DNA from: an uncultured Oceanospirillaceae bacterium
GTDB lineage: Bacteria > Pseudomonadota > Gammaproteobacteria > Pseudomonadales > Balneatricaceae
Assembly: GCA_937138495.1 (NCBI GenBank)
Contig: CAKZPE010000092.1
Coordinates: 1-64,000 of the forward strand
Direction: 5' to 3'
Length of the DNA stretch: 64,000 nucleotides
Positions 43,131-51,480 of the stretch are shown here, piece by piece; the first letter of the stretch is position 1, and the number at the start of each line of letters is the position of its first letter. Position numbers and translations under genes: made by a program. Below the pieces are notes generated by a model, which was given only the letters and a program-made list of their open reading frames with translations, did not search any database and was not told where the DNA came from.

Positions 43131-43913
43131 ATGAGTGACAGATATCAGGTAGCAAAAGATATTGCCGCTGAAGCAGGGGCTATGGCGCTTGAATACCAGC
43201 GCGGGCTTATCAGCGGTGAACTGATGATTGAAGCAAAAGGTGTGCAGGACTTTGTCACCGAAGCCGACCGGCGGGTTGAAAAACTGATCCGTAACCGGTT
43301 GCTGGGAACGTTCCCTGAAGACGGCTTTTTTGGCGAAGAGTCCGACAGTGATCTGAAGCCCGGGCAGGGCTTCTGGGTGGTTGATCCTATCGATGGTACA
43401 TCTAATTTTATGCGCCATGTGGATCAGTGGGGAATATCCATTGCTTATGTCGCCGAAGGGAAGATTCAGTTGGGGGTTATTTATGACCCTGTCAGGGAAC
43501 AGTTATTTCACTGCCAGCGAGATGGCAGGGCGTTCTGCAATGAACAGCGCTGCGAGCTGAGCGGAGCAGTTCCGGCAGATCCTACCCTGATTCTGGGACA
43601 TTCCCGCCGGGCCGACCTTAAAGTTTATCTGAATGTCCTTGAGTATCTGCATGAGGCTGGCGTTGAACACCGCCGTTTTGGCTCTGCTGCGCTGGGGCTG
43701 GCACAGGTACTTACCGGTCAGACAGACGGCTACTATGAGGCAGACCTCAACCCCTGGGACTGCATGGCAGGGCTGTTACTGATTGAAGAAGCAGGCGGAG
43801 TGATTGTCAGTGGCAGCAGTATGGTGACTGATTTACAGAATTGCCCGGTGGCGGCAGGCATTGCCGGGCTTCAACCCCAGCTGAACAGGCTGGTTAAGCT
43901 GGCGGGCGGTTAA
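43131..43913 (+). CDS. Inositol-monophosphatase-family phosphatase
   Basis: A 260-residue lithium-sensitive-type phosphatase. Metal-binding motifs are GEESDSD, VDPIDGTSNFMRH and DLNPWDCMAGLLLIEEAGG, all in the right order and spacing. The family dephosphorylates inositol monophosphates, histidinol phosphate, or 3'-phosphoadenosine phosphates. It follows the LacI gene by 12 bp and ends the operon before a strong terminator. With the importer and the tandem phosphodiesterase upstream, a route from a glycerophosphoinositol-like compound to inositol phosphate to free polyol is plausible, but the substrate cannot be fixed from sequence. Confidence 0.88.
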   Translation: MSDRYQVAKDIAAEAGAMALEYQRGLISGELMIEAKGVQDFVTEADRRVEKLIRNRLLGTFPEDGFFGEESDSDLKPGQGFWVVDPIDGTSNFMRHVDQWGISIAYVAEGKIQLGVIYDPVREQLFHCQRDGRAFCNEQRCELSGAVPADPTLILGHSRRADLKVYLNVLEYLHEAGVEHRRFGSAALGLAQVLTGQTDGYYEADLNPWDCMAGLLLIEEAGGVIVSGSSMVTDLQNCPVAAGIAGLQPQLNRLVKLAGG

Positions 43914-43972
43914 TATCGCCCACCGGTAAGCGAATCACGTCAGGGACGAGCCCTTATGGGCTGGATGAGTTT

Positions 43973-44000
43973 GCCGCAGATTATCCTGCGGCTTTTTTTT
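43973..44000 (+). terminator. Rho-independent terminator of the ABC/GDPD operon
   Basis: GCCGCAG-ATTATC-CTGCGGC followed by eight T residues, 60 bp after the phosphatase stop. Confidence 0.92.
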
Positions 44001-44001
44001 G

Positions 44002-44038
44002 TCTGTCAGGTTTGCCTGTCAGGTATTGCCTGTCAGGT
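44002..44038. repeat. Three near-identical 13-14 bp tandem units
   Basis: TGTCAGGTTTGCC, TGTCAGGTATTGCC and TGTCAGGTTTTGA follow one another directly after the terminator. The last unit reaches into the final codons of the convergent permease gene, so unit number could affect its C-terminus. Confidence 0.7.
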
Positions 44039-44794
44039 TTTGATCCGGTAGCCGGTTTTGAAGATCCACCAGACGCCAGTCAGACACAACAGCAGGAAGA
44101 CAAAGGTCATGCCCAGGCTTACCCCAACATTCACATCTGAGACGCCATAGAAGGCCCAGCGGAATCCGCTGATCAGATACACCACCGGATTGAACAGCGT
44201 CATGGTCTGCCAGGGTTCAGGGAGCATTTTGATGGAATAAAATGCACCGCCCAGAAAGGTAAGAGGGGTGATTACCATCAGCGGAATGATCTGCAATTTC
44301 TGGAAGTCATCCGCCCATATACCGATCATGAAACCGAACAGGCTGAAGGTGACGGCAGTGAGCACCAGGAAGCTAATCATCCAGAAGGGGTGAGCAATCT
44401 CATAATCCACAAAAATACGGGCAGTGGCGAGGATCAGTAACCCCAGCAGAATTGACTTAGTGGCGGCCGCGCCCACATACCCGGTGACAATTTCAAAAGG
44501 CGATACGGGTGCAGAAAGCACCTCATATATGGTGCCCGAGAATTTGGGAAAGAATATGCCGAAAGCCGCATTGGATATACTTTCGCTGAGCAGTGACAGC
44601 ATCACCAGGCCAGGAATGATATATGCCCCGTAGCTGACGCCGTCTATTTCCCCCATTCGTGAACCAATCGCTGTACCAAAGACGACAAAATACAGAGTGG
44701 TGGACAGCACCGGTGAGGCGATGCTCTGCATCAGCGTCCGCCAGGCACGGGCCATCTCGAATTTGTAGATAGCTTTTACACCGTAGAAATTCAT
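44033..44794 (-). CDS. ABC-2 type permease (YadH-like)
   Basis: A 253-residue inner-membrane permease with six hydrophobic segments and the ABC-2 signature GGAFYSIKMLPEPWQTMTLFNPVVYLISGFRWAFYG near residues 180-215. Length and sequence fit YadH/NodJ-type exporters. It partners the ATPase encoded immediately upstream, whose stop overlaps this ATG (ATGA). The exported compound is unknown in this family. The gene's final codons contain part of a short tandem repeat. Confidence 0.9.
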   Translation of the reverse strand: MNFYGVKAIYKFEMARAWRTLMQSIASPVLSTTLYFVVFGTAIGSRMGEIDGVSYGAYIIPGLVMLSLLSESISNAAFGIFFPKFSGTIYEVLSAPVSPFEIVTGYVGAAATKSILLGLLILATARIFVDYEIAHPFWMISFLVLTAVTFSLFGFMIGIWADDFQKLQIIPLMVITPLTFLGGAFYSIKMLPEPWQTMTLFNPVVYLISGFRWAFYGVSDVNVGVSLGMTFVFLLLCLTGVWWIFKTGYRIKT

Positions 44795-45741
44795 GCCTGC
44801 TCTCCCTGCTTGTGTACCAGATTAACAAATATCTCTTCCAGTGAACTTTCGCTGGATTGCAGGTCTTTCACGTCAACACCGGCTTTACTGAGTGCCCGTA
44901 ATAATTCGGCGATGCCGGTATGTTCTTCAGAAACATCAAAACGGTAATCAATGGAATAACCGCCGTCATTGATATCCAGCTGGAACTCTTCCAGCTCGGC
45001 AGGGATCTCGCTGAGCGGGGTTTGCAACTGAATGCGCAAATGCTTCTGGCCTAACTGGCGCATCAGGCGGGCTTTCTCTTCAACCAGCATCAGGGTGCCC
45101 TGGTTGATAACGCCGATCCGGTCGGCCATTTCTTCGGCTTCTTCAATGTAATGGGTGGTCAGCAAAATGGTCACACCGCGCTCGCGCAGTTCGCGGACCA
45201 TCTCCCACATATCCCGGCGCAGCTCTACGTCTACACCGGCGGTTGGTTCATCCAGGAACAGAATGTCCGGTTCATGAGACAAGGCTTTGGCGATCATTAC
45301 CCGGCGCTTCATTCCGCCAGACAGCTCGCGGATGCGGGCATCTTTCTTATCCCAGAGAGACAACTGACGCAGCAGCTTTTCAATGTAGTCAGGGTTAGGG
45401 GCCTTACCAAACAGACCCCGGCTGAAGTTAACCGTGGCCCATACACTTTCAAAGGCATCGGTGCTCAGCTCCTGTGGGACCAGACCGATTTTACTGCGGG
45501 CTTCACGGTAGTCGCGAACCACGTTATAACCGTCCGCCAGCACAGTGCCCTGTGTGGGGTTAACAATGCCGCAAATGATGCTGATCAGCGTGGTTTTGCC
45601 GGCACCGTTCGGGCCAAGCAACGCGAAAATTTCACCACGCTGTATTTCAAGATTAACGTCTTTCAGGGCACTGAAGCCTGAGTCATAGGTTTTATGCAGC
45701 GCCTTAACGCTGATGATCGGTTGATCCGGGGAGTTTTGCAC
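44791..45741 (-). CDS. ABC exporter ATP-binding protein (YadG-like)
   Basis: A 316-residue ATPase with Walker A GPNGAGKTT, signature LSGGMKRRVMIAKAL, Walker B ILFLDEPTAGVD and switch TTHYIEEAEEM. The phrase EPTAGVDVELRRDMW is characteristic of the YadG/CcmA-like exporter group. The start is GTG with GGAG 5 nt upstream. A C-terminal extension of about 80 residues follows the nucleotide-binding domain. Two-gene operon with the ABC-2 permease. Confidence 0.92.
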   Translation of the reverse strand: MQNSPDQPIISVKALHKTYDSGFSALKDVNLEIQRGEIFALLGPNGAGKTTLISIICGIVNPTQGTVLADGYNVVRDYREARSKIGLVPQELSTDAFESVWATVNFSRGLFGKAPNPDYIEKLLRQLSLWDKKDARIRELSGGMKRRVMIAKALSHEPDILFLDEPTAGVDVELRRDMWEMVRELRERGVTILLTTHYIEEAEEMADRIGVINQGTLMLVEEKARLMRQLGQKHLRIQLQTPLSEIPAELEEFQLDINDGGYSIDYRFDVSEEHTGIAELLRALSKAGVDVKDLQSSESSLEEIFVNLVHKQGEQA

Positions 45742-45906
45742 TTGTGCTCCTTATGCAAAAGGCCATATATATCGATGGAGGCCAGAAAACAGATGATAAG
45801 TCAGCCGGGAAGTGTTCTGCTCAGTACATAGACTGAGGCTGCAGAATGCTGAATTAAAACACTAGTTTAGCGGTAATTTTTCAGAAGTCAGTATCTTTAA
45901 TGTGAA

Positions 45907-45943
45907 CATACCCGTCAGGATATACGAACAATCGACGGGTATG
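45907..45943. repeat. Inverted repeat downstream of the GST gene
   Basis: CATACCCGTC and GACGGGTATG, separated by 17 nt, form a 10-bp stem in the 229-bp gap between the ABC and GST genes. There is no T run, so terminator function for the GST gene is uncertain. Confidence 0.45.
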
Positions 45944-45970
45944 GGGGAATGGGTGGCAATATGGGTATAT

Positions 45971-46618
45971 TTACCGGCGGGTAATTAACACCTGTTTACC
46001 TGAATCACGGGCCTGCATACGTTGCGTCCAGGCCGCCAGTTCAGGTGTGGCTGTCATCAGTTCAGCGGCATGGGGCAGGCCAGACAGATAATCCAGCATA
46101 GGGGTAAGAATGGCATCGGCGATGCTGTACTGAGCGCCACAGAAGTACTCTTTTCCGGCCAGTTGCTGCTCCAGTAAAGTCAGCATCTCAATAACTGCAG
46201 GCTGATGCGCCGCGACTTTATCCATCCGGATGCTGCCGTCTTCACCTTTTGGGAAGGCAAATTCAAGCAGATAATTCCGTACCAGCGCCTGGTCCACATA
46301 ACTGCTTAACGCTGCACACCACTGATCCACATGCGCCCGTGCTAACAGGTCTTCAGGTTGTAATGCGGGGCCTTCAAATGCAGCATCCAGATACCGGCAA
46401 ATAGGCGCTGTTTCAAAGATCACCTGCCCGTTATGAAGCAGTGCCGGGATCTTACCAAATGGGTGAAGCGCCAGGTGGGAAGGGCTTTTGAATTCGATTT
46501 CTTCTCCGTCGGGTTTAAATCCATAACGGTAACTGATGCCTTTTTCTTCGCAGACCAACTGTACGCTGCGAACAAAAGTGCTGAACTGCGGGCCGACAAT
46601 ATGAACCTGAGCAGACAT
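45971..46618 (-). CDS. Glutathione S-transferase family protein
   Basis: A 215-residue cytoplasmic protein with a thioredoxin-like N-terminal domain (VHIVGPQFSTFVRSVQLVCEEKGISYRY, FGKIPALLHNGQVIFETAPICRYLD, containing the cis-Pro and the ETAPI glutathione-binding SNAIL-type motif) and an all-helical C-terminal domain (FCGAQYSIADAILTPMLDYL). Substrate is unknown. ATG 46618 is preferred over 46669 because GGAG lies 8 nt upstream and the strand beta-1 begins at once. It is divergent from a TetR-type gene, which likely controls it. Confidence 0.9.
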   Translation of the reverse strand: MSAQVHIVGPQFSTFVRSVQLVCEEKGISYRYGFKPDGEEIEFKSPSHLALHPFGKIPALLHNGQVIFETAPICRYLDAAFEGPALQPEDLLARAHVDQWCAALSSYVDQALVRNYLLEFAFPKGEDGSIRMDKVAAHQPAVIEMLTLLEQQLAGKEYFCGAQYSIADAILTPMLDYLSGLPHAAELMTATPELAAWTQRMQARDSGKQVLITRR

Positions 46619-46692
46619 GATAATTCTCCGTAAACCGTTGCTAAGTGATGTTGTCAGATTAGTGGTCATGACAATATGATCAAGAACATATT

Positions 46693-46712
46693 TTAGCTTT
46701 GTATTAAGCTAA
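46693..46712. promoter_or_regulatory. Perfect palindrome, candidate TetR operator
   Basis: TTAGCTT-TGTATT-AAGCTAA lies 26 bp before the TetR-family ATG and about 75 bp before the GST start, in the shared divergent promoter region. A second looser dyad (TTGTC...GACAA, about 46651-46675) is closer to the GST gene. Confidence 0.55.
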
Positions 46713-46738
46713 CCGTTATCAGCGATCGGAGACACATC

Positions 46739-47347
46739 ATGGCCTGGCAAAAAGATCACAAACAGAAAACCCGGGAAAAAATCTTAAATAGTGGCGCTAA
46801 GCTATTCACTTTAAAGGGTTTTGATAAGGTTGGAATTAACGATGTGATGGCGGATGCGGGCCTTACCCGGGGCGCGTTCTACAGTCACTTTGCCTCAAAG
46901 TCAGAACTGTATGCGGAGTCGATGCGGGTTGCCGGTGCCCGGCGGGCCAAAAATATCCTTAGCCGTTCGCCTGAAGAGAGCTCGGCTGCGTTGCGGGCAT
47001 TAGTGAACGGTTATCTCAGTCAGGGCCACCGGAACAGTGAAGATGGCGGCTGTCCGCTGGCCTTTCTGGTAACGGACATTGCCCAGCAGGATGAACAGGT
47101 ACGCGACGTCTATACCGAAGTGTTCAGGGGATTTATGGACATGCTCAGTTCCCGGCTTATTCACCCGGAAACCGGTCAGGCATCTGAGATCCGTGTGCAG
47201 GCCCGCAAGACAGAAGCGATGCAAAAAACCGTGATGATGGTGGGCGGTATGGCCATCGCCCGGGCACTGAACGACGATGATCTGGCAGAAGAGCTACTGA
47301 ATGCCTGCCGGGAAGGGATGTTGCAGGGAATACCTGCAACAGCCTGA
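46739..47347 (+). CDS. TetR/AcrR-family transcriptional regulator
   Basis: A 202-residue repressor. The HTH is at about 8-55 (TREKILNSGAKLFTLKGFDKVGINDVMADAGLTRGAFYSHFASKSELY), followed by an all-helical ligand-binding domain with GGCPLAFLVTDIA, a cysteine-containing motif seen in YxaF/AcrR-like regulators. GGAG precedes the ATG. Divergent from the GST gene across a 120-bp region with a palindrome; a detoxification response to an electrophile is a reasonable but unproven reading. Confidence 0.92.
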   Translation: MAWQKDHKQKTREKILNSGAKLFTLKGFDKVGINDVMADAGLTRGAFYSHFASKSELYAESMRVAGARRAKNILSRSPEESSAALRALVNGYLSQGHRNSEDGGCPLAFLVTDIAQQDEQVRDVYTEVFRGFMDMLSSRLIHPETGQASEIRVQARKTEAMQKTVMMVGGMAIARALNDDDLAEELLNACREGMLQGIPATA

Positions 47348-47410
47348 CGTATCGGGATATGCCTGCCAGAGAACTGACAGGCACCGATAACTCAGACGAA
47401 CGAAGAAAGG

Positions 47411-48712
47411 TTACTGAATATCCATCAGCAGGCGCGGCAGGAACAGCGCCAGATCCGGAATGAAAGTCACTGCCAGCACGACCGGCAAATGGCCCAGCAA
47501 TATGAACATCAGCGTGGGTTTAAGGTATTCATTAAACTGCGCCTTGCCCACCGAACCTGCCATATACAGCAGGGGCGCACAGGGGGGCGTTATATTCCCC
47601 AGCCCCAGATTCGTTCCGACAATGGCTGCAAAGTGAATCGGGTGTACCCCCAGATTAATGGCAACGGGCATCAGAATGATCGACGCCAGAATACTGCCGG
47701 ACACATCATCCACCAGCATACCAATGCCTAACAGGATCACGTTAATCAGCAGCAAAATGATGACCTTATTGTCCGAGAGGGCAATCATGAAGTCAGATAA
47801 CTGCTGGGGTACCTGCTCCATGATCATGACCCGGCTCATCACGAACAGAAAAAAGATCATCGCAATGATCGAGCCGGTACTGATCGCCCCGTGCAAAATC
47901 GCCTTGCCGGCGGTTTGCAGGCTCAGCCCCTTATAAATAAAAAAGCCAACCGGCAGAGTGTAAACCAGTGCGACCGCTGCGGCTTCGGTTGGCGTAAAAA
48001 TACCGCCGTAAATACCACCCAGCATGATGACAGGCATCAGGATGGCCCAACTGGCTTCTTTACTGGCGAGGGAAATAACTTTGGTGCGTTCCGGGAAGCT
48101 GACCTTCTTTTCAATCTTAATGTCTTTACGCTTCAGGTAGAGGTAGTTGATCAGGCAGTAAATCAGCGCAATCACAATGCCCGGCACAATGGTAGAAAGG
48201 AAAGCCGCCGCGACCGACAGCCCCCCGGTAAGGGCGAAAATAATCATCGGCACACTGGGGGGAATCAGCAGCGCCAGAACGGATGAACAGCCCACCAGAG
48301 CGGTGGCGTACCCACGGGGATAGCCCTGTTCGGTCATCTTTGGAATCATGATGGAACCAATGGCCGCTATGGCCGATGCACCTGAGCCGGCAATGGCGCC
48401 AAACAGCGCACAGGTGACGATCGTCACGGCCCCCAGGCCACCACGGATAGGCCCGACAAAGGCATTCACAAAACGCACCAGACGGTCTGAAATCCCACTG
48501 GCACCCATTAATGCCCCGGCAATGATAAACAGAGGCAGAGACAGCAGTGCAAAGCTGCCCAGCTGCCAGAACGCGTGCGGGACCAGGTAACTCATGCTCT
48601 TACCGGTGAGTAATACAAAGCTGATCGCGCCGACGCCAAATACGTATGCCACCGGCATGCCAATTAACAGCAGGGCAACGATCAGTAACAGGGAAATACT
48701 TAAAGTAGCCAT
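47411..48712 (-). CDS. TRAP transporter large permease DctM
   Basis: A 433-residue inner-membrane protein of 12-13 segments, the sodium-coupled transport subunit of a TRAP transporter. Family features include the start LLLIVALLLIGMPVAYVFG, ALFGAIAGSGASAIAAIGSIMIPKM, LIPPSVPMIIFAL, GIFTPTEAAAVALVYTL and the late GLGNITPPCAPLLY. It overlaps the small permease stop by one base (TGATG). Operon order is binding protein, small permease, large permease. Confidence 0.94.
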   Translation of the reverse strand: MATLSISLLLIVALLLIGMPVAYVFGVGAISFVLLTGKSMSYLVPHAFWQLGSFALLSLPLFIIAGALMGASGISDRLVRFVNAFVGPIRGGLGAVTIVTCALFGAIAGSGASAIAAIGSIMIPKMTEQGYPRGYATALVGCSSVLALLIPPSVPMIIFALTGGLSVAAAFLSTIVPGIVIALIYCLINYLYLKRKDIKIEKKVSFPERTKVISLASKEASWAILMPVIMLGGIYGGIFTPTEAAAVALVYTLPVGFFIYKGLSLQTAGKAILHGAISTGSIIAMIFFLFVMSRVMIMEQVPQQLSDFMIALSDNKVIILLLINVILLGIGMLVDDVSGSILASIILMPVAINLGVHPIHFAAIVGTNLGLGNITPPCAPLLYMAGSVGKAQFNEYLKPTLMFILLGHLPVVLAVTFIPDLALFLPRLLMDIQ

Positions 48713-49254
48713 CAGCGGCTCTCCTTCAGAACGGCATCGCTGGCATGCAGGGATTTGTTGTCGTACTGGCTATAGGTATTGGAATGGCTGAACAGGTCAC
48801 GCAGCTTATAGATGGCCATCAGTGCAAAGCCTGCTACGGCCGCGCTGACCCACAACGCCGTTGGCCAGCCAAGGTTGGTGCTGGCGCGGTTAATTTTCAT
48901 GATAAAAAGAAGGTATTTTGCAGCGTAAAAACCGAAGAACCCGATAACAGCCAGACCGACTAAATCATTAAACGCCCTGATGAGCATTCGTTGTTTAGGG
49001 CTAAGGTTAAGCAGCTCAATGATGCCGCCGGTCAGATGGCTGCGTTCGCGGGTTACCAGCACCATCGCAATGAAATAGAGCCATAAACCGGTGAGAATAC
49101 TGATTTCTTCGATGGCCGGAAACGCCTGATCAAGAACATAACGCAGGAAGACTGCAGTGGCCATCAGGCCGGTGAGGAATAAACAGAGGCAAATTAACAA
49201 CAGCCGCGAGAAGTGGGTAAAGCCACTGTCGATGCGACAAAGACACTTAAACAT
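48712..49254 (-). CDS. TRAP transporter small permease DctQ
   Basis: A 180-residue inner-membrane protein with four helices and the DctQ core AVFLRYVLDQAFPAIEEISILTGLWLYFIAMVLVTRERSHLTGGIIELL. The C-terminal cytoplasmic tail of about 30 residues is polar. Works with DctM and the periplasmic binding protein encoded upstream. Confidence 0.92.
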   Translation of the reverse strand: MFKCLCRIDSGFTHFSRLLLICLCLFLTGLMATAVFLRYVLDQAFPAIEEISILTGLWLYFIAMVLVTRERSHLTGGIIELLNLSPKQRMLIRAFNDLVGLAVIGFFGFYAAKYLLFIMKINRASTNLGWPTALWVSAAVAGFALMAIYKLRDLFSHSNTYSQYDNKSLHASDAVLKESR

Positions 49255-49279
49255 GGGATATCTCCCGAAAACTGGCAGG

Positions 49280-49302
49280 GGCCGGTGCAGGTTGCACCGG
49301 CC
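49280..49302 (-). terminator. Hairpin between TRAP binding-protein and permease genes
   Basis: A 10-bp perfect stem GGCCGGTGCA / TGCACCGGCC with a 3-nt loop lies in the 67-bp gap after the binding-protein gene and has no T tract. Such hairpins hold up 3' decay and raise the level of the binding protein. Confidence 0.6.
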
Positions 49303-49321
49303 GGTTGACGGAGGTCAGGTA

Positions 49322-50362
49322 TTACAGATTGGCGGTCGCGGCGCGAACCTGATCAACCAGTTGCTTACCGACGGTTTCTTCCATCCATGGCCATTCATTG
49401 TCCTGAATGATGCTGCGCAGTTTCGCCTGCTGCGGGCCGTCCAGCTCAACCACGTTAATGCCGTATTCTTTGATATCAGCAATCAGCTTTTCACTGATGC
49501 TTTCAGCTTCTTTCCATGCCCAGTGGCCGGCGTCATCAGCCGCTGCCTGCAAGGCCTGCTGTTGTTCAGTACTCAGATCGTTCCACCAGTCCATATTGAC
49601 CAGGAACGCGCCCTGTTCGAAGTAATCCCGGGAGAATACATAGGTTTCCAGTACATCCCGCATCTGCCAGATTTCAGACGGTGGTCCGAAGGTACGGCCA
49701 TCCACACTGCCCAGTTGCAGAGCGGTATAGAGTTCAGAGAACGGTAACGGTACCGGGTTGAACCCCAGGAACTCGAAACGTTTAATGGCGGTTTGCATAG
49801 GCGGTACCCGGACTTTCAGGCCTTCACCGTCTGCCGGATAGTTAACCGGCACCTTGCCGATACCCTTACGGATGGCAATGCCGCCGAAATCCACCGGCAG
49901 AATCGCCAGCAATTTCATATTCAGGCCCGCGTAGATTTCACTGTAGGTATCGACCATAGAACCGCCCGGGCCGTAGATCTTGCTGGCTTCTTCCCAGTTG
50001 CCGGCTACCATGCCCATGATGGAAATGTTCAGGCGCGGATCGAAATCAGTGGCAGGGAAGGTCATGGTCATGCCGATTTCACCGGCAATGGTCTGCTCGA
50101 ACTGAGACGTCCAGTCACCCAGATCACCGCCGGGATGGTAACGGATGTTAAATTCATCCGGTGCGTGGGTTTCAAGAGAGGTTATAAAACGGTCTGCAAT
50201 GGGGTTAAAAATGTGATCCTGTGACATGGCATGGGCCAGAATCACGTCTTCTTCTGCCTGGGCTACCGGGCCCCAGGTAGCGAGTGCAACGGCACTGGCC
50301 AGTGCGATGGCTTTAAGAGGCTTGCGGTGGGAAATACTTTTCAGGGAAAGGTTTTGCAGCAT
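49322..50362 (-). CDS. TRAP transporter substrate-binding protein DctP
   Basis: A 346-residue periplasmic protein with a signal peptide at about 1-36 (GPVAQAEE). The mature part shows DctP features: LAHAMSQDHIFNPIADRFI, KVRVPPMQTAIKRFEFLGFNPVPLPFSELYTALQLGSVDGRTFGPP (containing the conserved Arg that binds carboxylates) and EAESISEKL. The ligand is probably an organic acid, as for most TRAP systems. No regulator adjoins the operon. Confidence 0.92.
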   Translation of the reverse strand: MLQNLSLKSISHRKPLKAIALASAVALATWGPVAQAEEDVILAHAMSQDHIFNPIADRFITSLETHAPDEFNIRYHPGGDLGDWTSQFEQTIAGEIGMTMTFPATDFDPRLNISIMGMVAGNWEEASKIYGPGGSMVDTYSEIYAGLNMKLLAILPVDFGGIAIRKGIGKVPVNYPADGEGLKVRVPPMQTAIKRFEFLGFNPVPLPFSELYTALQLGSVDGRTFGPPSEIWQMRDVLETYVFSRDYFEQGAFLVNMDWWNDLSTEQQQALQAAADDAGHWAWKEAESISEKLIADIKEYGINVVELDGPQQAKLRSIIQDNEWPWMEETVGKQLVDQVRAATANL

Positions 50363-50584
50363 GGTTAACGCTCCGTAATTATTATTGTGTGGAATGTTTC
50401 AAGAGCTTTGAATCACTCTGAAATCGAGCATAACCAGTTCGGCGTTGTTAGAATTTTTTTGATTGTTGTCATTTCGGCAACGGCTGACAGCCGGACAGTG
50501 CTGTGTTTATATGCGTTAGGCACGGGTGTTATGTGCCAGATTAATACACCCGGCGCGGTCATCAACAGGAATGGATAAACGGCG

Positions 50585-51190
50585 ATGAAAATTGCAGTGG
50601 TTTACTTTACGCAAACAGGTGTGACCGGTGCGCTGGCACAGGCTCTGATTGAAGGGCTAACAGAAGGGCTAACCGAAGGGCTAACAGAAGGGCAGACACA
50701 GCCACATGGCGCCGAAGCGGTCGACGTCACTGAACACCGCATACTGGGCGCTGAAATTATTGAAGGGCGGTTCAGGAATCAGCCATTACTGGATGAACTT
50801 AACACCTGTGATGTCATCGTATTCGGTTCGCCAACCTATATGGGCAGTGTGGCCGCACAGTTTAAAGCCTTTGCGGATGCCACCAGTGAATTGTGGAGCG
50901 AGCAACTCTGGGCCGGCAAACTGGCGGCGGGTTTCACCTGCGGCAGTGCCATGAATGGCGACCAGGCTGCCACCCTTCAGTACATGGCTACGCTGGCCAA
51001 TCAGCAGGGCATGCTCTGGCTGGGGCTGGATTTACCGCAAAACGATTCCCGTGAGATTAACCGCTTAGGCTGTCAGGCCGGCGTGGTGGCACATTCTGAA
51101 AACGGAAAAGCTGATCCACGGGATCTCGATACGGCCCGGTACCTTGGCGAACGGCTGATTAAACAGCTACAGCCTAAAGGCGTCCTGTAA
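50585..51190 (+). CDS. Flavodoxin-like NAD(P)H:quinone oxidoreductase family protein
   Basis: A 201-residue FMN-binding protein of the flavodoxin/WrbA kind. The phosphate-binding loop FTQTGVTGALAQAL is at about 8-21, followed by VIVFGSPTYMGSVAAQFKAFADAT and AAGFTCGSAMNGDQAATLQYMA. An in-frame run of EGLT units (about 23-38) extends the first helix and is encoded by a 12-bp tandem repeat. ATG 50585 follows GGCG weakly. It overlaps the next small gene by one base (TAATG). Confidence 0.87.
   Translation: MKIAVVYFTQTGVTGALAQALIEGLTEGLTEGLTEGQTQPHGAEAVDVTEHRILGAEIIEGRFRNQPLLDELNTCDVIVFGSPTYMGSVAAQFKAFADATSELWSEQLWAGKLAAGFTCGSAMNGDQAATLQYMATLANQQGMLWLGLDLPQNDSREINRLGCQAGVVAHSENGKADPRDLDTARYLGERLIKQLQPKGVL
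50651..50698 (+). repeat. 12-bp tandem repeat in the flavodoxin gene
   Basis: Four units based on GAAGGGCTAACA (the second ends in C, the fourth is diverged) encode Glu-Gly-Leu-Thr. Expansion or loss preserves frame. Confidence 0.92.
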
Positions 51191-51456
51191 TGCGGTACCT
51201 GTTAGGCGTGGCAGTACCGGTCATTTTGCAATGCCTGTTTGTGCTGGTGATTGTAGAGATGAACACCGGGAATGGCTCCTGGGTAGGATTAGGCGTGTTT
51301 ATACTGGCGATCTTTGCGATACCCGGTACAGCGATTATCAATGCACTCTATATTCGCAGCCACCCGGATTTACATACGGTATCAGTCATTAACCGCTGTT
51401 TCTTACTGGCGCTGGCGGTACCCTTACTGACCCCTGTCTTTTTGTTTGCGTTATAG
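51190..51456 (+). CDS. Small membrane protein, unknown function
   Basis: An 88-residue protein with three hydrophobic segments (about 3-20, 30-52, 67-87) joined by short loops. No family is recognised. It overlaps the flavodoxin-like gene by one base and is followed after 24 bp by the methyltransferase gene, so it is probably part of a four-gene operon. Confidence 0.65.
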   Translation: MRYLLGVAVPVILQCLFVLVIVEMNTGNGSWVGLGVFILAIFAIPGTAIINALYIRSHPDLHTVSVINRCFLLALAVPLLTPVFLFAL

Positions 51457-51480
51457 CGGCTAACGGAGGCTTATTATTCG

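Noticed and set aside
44002..44038. Short CRISPR-like repeats
   Set aside because: Three 13-14 bp units without spacers; a simple tandem repeat, not an array.
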